From Terebella lapidaria (taxonomy: Eukaryota; Annelida; Polychaeta; Terebellida; Terebellidae), in the NCBI GenBank assembly GCA_949152475.1, contig OX424569.1:22799950-22863949 (forward strand): a stretch of DNA of 64,000 nt, in the 5' to 3' direction. The notes beneath the pieces were generated by a model. It was not told the origin of the DNA, made no database searches, and saw only the letters and a list, made by a program, of their open reading frames with translations. Position numbers and translations under genes: made by a program. Positions 59,350 through 64,000 of the stretch are shown here, piece after piece (within the stretch, counting starts at the first letter, position 1; each line of letters starts with the position of its first letter).

Positions 59350-60015
59350 AGATGTTGTTCTAGCACATCCCTTGTTTGAGTAGACCTGAGGTTGGAGATT
59401 GATAATGATTCTAACCTGTCAACTAGATTATATGACAAACGTGATGATTTCAATTTTTCCATAGTCAATTTCCCTTTTCTAAGCAGCAACATTCCTATGT
59501 CACCGGCATATGGTGTGTTTGTTTCTCAACTTATACGCTATTCCAGAGCTAGTTGCAAATATGAGGACTTTGTCTATCGAAGTGCCCAGCTAGTCTCTAA
59601 ACTGCTACGACAAGGATATGTTTTACCAAGACTTATCGCTGCGTTTAAGAAATTCTATGGACGTCATCATGATCTGGTTGATAAATACAGCAAATCCATG
59701 TCTTCCATGCAACTAGATCTATTTTCATGTTAATTTTGGGGAATTCATGACGGGTGCCACTAGTGGGGCAGGAAATGCTCACTCTTTCCGGAACACCTGA
59801 TTTCACCTCCTGATGGCCATTTACGGGGGTTCATGAGTTTCCCTGTCATTTTTGTTTTCTCTCACTTTGTATGCCTGATATGACTTTCTGTCCCCGGACT
59901 ATGAGATTGGATAACGGACCCTGTTTTGTTTGCTCGGAATACTTGATACTGGGTATTGATTCCACGTCTATGCATTACATATACCGGTATCTGATATTGT
60001 GACAGAGAACCTTCA
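59350..60015 (+). mobile_element. 3' end of a retrotransposon: RT-derived C-terminus and 3' untranslated tail
   Basis: The frame ending at 59733 reads EIDNDSNLSTRLYDKRDDF, then IVNFPFLSSNIP, SPAYGVFVSQLIRY and KFYGRHHDLVDKY. This is a C-terminal segment I associate with reverse-transcriptase proteins common in marine invertebrate genomes. No catalytic RT motif is included, so superfamily assignment is not possible. After the stop, gacgggtgccactagtggggc leads into a non-coding tail whose last 170 bp recur inverted at 50229-50424. The element is strongly 5'-truncated and lies at the centre of the large inverted repeat. Confidence 0.65.
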
Positions 60016-60659
60016 TCCCATCAGTGATAAATTCATGATCCTATTTCATACATTCACTGGATCTGATAGCGCGTCCTCCTTCATATGCTAGTGTCATCTG
60101 AGCTAAGAGAAGTGATGATACAATTGGTCTGTGGGCTCTCCTTCATTGAATCTATCATTGGTGACATCAACATTGACTTCGTAAGCACAGGGACTAGAGC
60201 CCATCAACCACTAGAGGCTGTTCAAAACCCCACAGGGCATGGATGGACTGAGAAAGATGCCACGAAATTTCCCATGTTTACCAAAATATCTTGTGTCAGG
60301 GATGTCTTTGATCTTGATGGCAATGTCATTGCACAAACCCTTGTCAATTTTGCGAATGCGAAAGGTCTAACTTGGCATGTATACATGTAAATGCCATTCC
60401 AAATTTTCCGTTTAATCGTTCTTGAGACTAGAAGTCAACGCTGTCATTGGCATAGAACATTTGTGTTGAGCTACTGCATTGTTTTCAGGTCACTGGGGCA
60501 AAAAAAATCACACACATCATTACTGTATCATACATAAAGGGCAACCGGAAACCATTCAACAATGAACACGCTTGATTTGCACGCAAAACAAAACTTGTAA
60601 CAAATAATATTTCCCATGTTCATGGCAGCTGATAAGACCAACAAACACGTGGTAAAAGT

Positions 60660-61110
60660 GAATTTTATCATATGCCAGGATGACAGTTGATGCAAATAGC
60701 GTAGTTAATGCTATATTACAGCAATTTAAATTACTGTCAACAAACTTAGACCTAAACATACACTATATCTATGTGTTTGGTTTTTCAATAGCTGTGCCTA
60801 TTCTTCCAATAACAAACTTCTGCCCGGCGGGCTGTAAATTCCACACTTGCCCGGGCGGCTCCCAGTTCAAGAATACGTAGGGTAAACAAAAGCACATCGT
60901 CGCTCTCCTGGCCCGATTCCGACATGTATGACGTTTTTCCCACACATTTTCGTTTTATGCTGATGCTCTTGGGACTCTGAAATGGCCTGTGAATCGGATA
61001 AATGTGTGAATATAAGCTGTATTTCTTGCTTATTTCTTTCGAATCGGATATGATTCTGTCATTTGAAACATACTCAAATGTCCCCGACATCCACTGACAT
61101 ATGATAAACG
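60660..61110 (-). other. Interval between arm fragments, no gene recognised
   Basis: The minus-strand frame 61090-60785 (101 aa, MSGTFEYVSNDRIIS...) is polar and has no recognisable domain. It may be part of the element that interrupted the right arm. No splice signals or neighbours support a gene. Confidence 0.3.
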
Positions 61111-61117
61111 TGTTATT

Positions 61118-63216
61118 AGCGGTGTTTCAGTTTTAACGTCTAAAAGTACGTGTGTTATACACGATATCGCTTAACCCAAAAGTACGTATACGGCTCGCAT
61201 AACACAGGGGACCGTATCAAAACTCAAAAGTCGTATTTGAATCATGCAACGCGATTTCTTGACAGTGAGTTCGAACTAGCGACTTAACTGTAAGTAACCC
61301 TACTTTAAAATGATTCGGTTCTTTCTTTACTAAGATTTCTTCTCGGGTAGCATTATTGGAAGTTCATTGGTTTCATACCATGTAAGATTTCAGTTCACAT
61401 TTCGGCCGTTTCGTAAAACAATTTCACAAAAATATGACCATGTAATCTGTATACATGTATAATCAGGAATGTGACACAAGTTTGATATGGATGATGTCAT
61501 CAAAAACAAATATAAAATTATAGTTGAATATTGATTGAAAACTGTAAAATAGCACTACATAGTGTAAACAAAGCATTACATGGTGTAGTTTCGTAAAGGT
61601 CGTTACACACCGCGCTACCTTGACGCCTCATTTTATCGTAATGGAAAATCCACACGAATGCCTCCCTGTTTCATACATCATAATGAGAAAGACGGTGACA
61701 CGTACTTCACGGTTGCAAAAAGGCCCATTTAGGTATATTTTCTGTGGTAAACAATAGCACACAATGTAAAAATCAAATTAAACTTCTTCAAATTGCTCTT
61801 TTGGAATGCGAAAATAGTTCTGGGATTTGTCTGGGTATTGTCCCAGTTCTCGTACCAGCCTATATTCACCAACTGAAGGTGGTTTAGTGGATGGATACAG
61901 AGCACAGAGCACAGAGCCCAAAATTGGTGTCTTCTTGTAACTCTATTGGCCTTCTTATCATCCTTTTTTTTAATCAGAAAATACTTTAAATAGCCTATGA
62001 CCACGTTTTGAAGTTGCAGGAGGAGGACGTACCCTTTTTTTTTACCGACATGAGTTAAGTTCTAAACACAAACGTCAATACTCGATGTGTACATAAAAAA
62101 TGGTACCGTTTCTAAAATGACACTCCTGTCAAGAAACGTTGACATCGCCGTAAACGATCGCGCGGCTTCAGTGTGTAACCACCTTAAGTTTCCAAACTAT
62201 AGCGATTGCACATACATGTATCCGTGATCAATTACTTGCTTATATCTTGTGCCGCAGATCAGTGTCGTACAAGGAAATGTCAGAGGATTTTTTGTACAGG
62301 AAATACTGTCAATGTGAAGCTGTCGATAACGTTATTCCAAGGGTGCTCTGTATTACTGTTCTGTTTTACTGTTCTGTATTACTGTGTTTTGTATTCGTTA
62401 TTGAAAAAAACCGAGAGTCGCTATATGCTGGATACAGCTTGTGATTGCGTTCAGAATACGAAAGGGTAAAGGCGTTGTTAATGTGGATGGAAATCAATTT
62501 TGCTCCGTGTGTTTTAACTGCAGATGGTATAGAACATGCCGATTCGAACATCAAATTACACGAAGTGTTGATAAACGATTCAACCATAATGTGCGAGAAT
62601 ACACCCTGACCCACTGTCTGTCTGTTATAGTCACTTTAATTTGCTAAGTGTTGTATAACGTACTGGATTCTATAATCATTAATCTTGTCTTCAATTTTGT
62701 TACATGGCGCAGCGTTTGGGGCATACGGAACATCCACACTGATTTTCAGCGAAATACATCCCAGGATGGCAGAGCTATAGCCCCCTAAAAATGTACCAGT
62801 ATACAAGTAATCGGCTAGTAAGGCATATATGTTATGTTGACTGATAAGCAACCATTGCAAGTTGCAATGATGAAATATTGACGATACAGGAATGATCCGA
62901 AATGACTTTACATATGAATAAGGAAATTGCATCACGAATAAAAACAGTCATTCTTCATTCAACCCCTGTTTTTTCCCACAAGTTGTTAACCTCCCATAGT
63001 AATAGTTGAACACATTACACTGTTGCTGTGCAAGGCAAAATTCCACGATGGCTGCCCGAGTGTCCCATACGTGGGTTACGGTACATGTAATGCACGCTTT
63101 GAATGCGATACTTTTGATACGACCCCCTGCTATATGCGAGCCTTATACGTACTTTTCGGTTAGACGATAACGCCTATGACACGCCTATCTTTAGACGTTA
63201 AAACTGAAACACCGCT
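61118..63216. mobile_element. 2.1-kb element with about 105-bp terminal inverted repeats
   Basis: Left end agcggtgtttcagttttaac (61118-61222) and right end gttaaaactgaaacaccgct (63112-63216) pair over about 105 bp, including aaagtacgtata and ggctcgcata. att flanks both ends (61115-61117, 63217-63219), a possible 3-bp duplication. The interior has no frame with a recognisable transposase. It lies inside the right arm of the larger inverted repeat. Confidence 0.65.
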
Positions 63217-63300
63217 ATTGCACAATATGGGGTTTCATGCCCTCGGGCCACGTCTTAAAGAAGCTTGGCCCTCGGGCATAAAAGCCAAGATTGTGCAATA
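63216..63300. repeat. Short hairpin repeat (attgcacaat arms)
   Basis: Arms attgcacaatatggggtttcatgccctcgggcca and its approximate complement flank a loop of about 15 bp. It directly adjoins the 61118-63216 element and the resumption of the large arm at about 63305. Confidence 0.7.
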
Positions 63301-64000
63301 ACCCTATATTATTGGCATTCTATAGTGCCTTGATTCCAATGCAATAGAAGGAAGTTACAGGGTTGTTTAGTTTTAGCATTACTGGTAATTCTTATGCAAA
63401 GGCCTTGCTCAAAATCAGAAATTATCTGTTGAGTGTGAGGGTCATCTTTGATTGATTTCTGTGAACTGAAAAAGTGCTGCATTCCATGCAAAACTAATAA
63501 TTATGGCTTCTGCAGACCTAAATACTGGTTCATGTGCATTTTTCACGAAAAATGCAATATTTTGCAAAGACCACAAATGAGCATCACGTTCATCATCGAG
63601 TCGTGTATCCAGGAATTCTAAAGAATCCACTTTGGTAATACTTATGTAAATTGATTTTTATCTTTCGAGCTTGATATGTGGGAATGAGACTGCTTTTACT
63701 ATCAATCTGGCCCCTTTCAGTATATCTATACATATCAGTTGCACAATGTGCTTTTCGCCAGTGTCATAGTCAGCCATTATCAATTTTGAAGCAACCAACA
63801 GTCACAGGTACGCAGCAATGATGGAATTGGATTCCCCAGTCTCAAAAACATAGGTATGGACACCAAAACCATGTCTCTACCTGCAATAGTAGCTGAAATA
63901 TAGTCCAAAACATAATTTCGGAGTTTTCGACAACGGCCATTTTGAAAAGGCCCAAAAAACATTTTTACCAGTGATGGGTCTCTAGAAAAATCTCCAATAA

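Larger units (their letters stand above)
57795..64000. repeat. Very large imperfect inverted repeat running off the window
   Basis: Left arm 57795-59345; right arm 60180-64000 and beyond. Matching pairs: 57820-58540 with 63310-63985; the block ccagctgtcatgaacatggg at 58577 with its complement at 60620; 58990-59110 with 60410-60530; 59225-59340 with 60185-60300. The left arm is interrupted by the 232-bp element at 58613; the right arm by about 2.7 kb of other repeats (60650-63300). The loop holds the RT 3' end. Short frames with CHRKC or CDCWLLQN appear in both arms, so the arm sequence may derive from a longer coding element; the family is not recognised. Confidence 0.75.

Noticed and set aside
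60085-60390. 101-aa plus-strand frame as a gene
   Set aside because: It overlaps sequence that pairs with 59225-59340 as an arm of the large inverted repeat and has no recognised domain.

Overview
This is a stretch of animal nuclear DNA: AT-rich, dense in repeats, with short exons bounded by GT-AG introns and no bacterial-style operons. The recognisable host genes (an SLC23 ascorbate/nucleobase transporter, a GT11 fucosyltransferase and a receptor-like protein with phosphotyrosine motifs) and the mobile elements fit a marine invertebrate such as a hemichordate, lancelet or mollusc. The sequence alone does not settle the phylum. Almost every long open frame outside the genes and retroelements listed here is chance or repeat sequence.

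Host genes. (1) Plus strand, about 2985-9179: a type I membrane protein with a Thr-rich stalk, a Cys-rich ectodomain, one transmembrane helix and a cytoplasmic tail with six Y-x-N motifs and no kinase domain. (2) Minus strand, 23344-11569: a complete 13-exon SLC23 (SVCT-like) transporter. All phases agree across 12 introns and give 607 aa. It is convergent with gene 1. (3) Minus strand, 55295-54266: the catalytic part of a GT11 alpha-1,2-fucosyltransferase with an in-frame TGA just before its HVRRGD motif and a solo LTR immediately upstream.

Mobile DNA. A 14.5-kb Ty3/Gypsy-type LTR retrotransposon lies at 26493-41045 on the minus strand (two LTRs, tRNA-His primer site, broken gag/PR/RT/RNase H/IN). 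Downstream of integrase it carries an unusual 2.7-kb block of non-env reading frames. A second, deleted tRNA-His-primed element is at about 47580-50022. Related solo LTRs are at 25689-26423 and 55360-56012, and an LTR fragment is at about 25147-25333. A retrotransposon RT 3' end (59350-60015) sits in the loop of a very large inverted repeat that runs off the right edge of the window.

Non-autonomous DNA elements are abundant. Three palindromic elements (22759-23040, 39782-40724, 58613-58844) share TAYGG termini and perfect 6-bp target duplications. Others include a TA-flanked foldback family (7378-7938 and 50525-51112), a 1.16-kb hairpin (45922-47077), and palindromes at 20190-20637, 20744-22137 and 61118-63216. 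Minisatellites occur at 44330-44740, 47420-47580 and 57090-57395, and poly-C blocks at 3680-3750 and 4620-4745. I found no convincing rRNA, tRNA or CRISPR feature.
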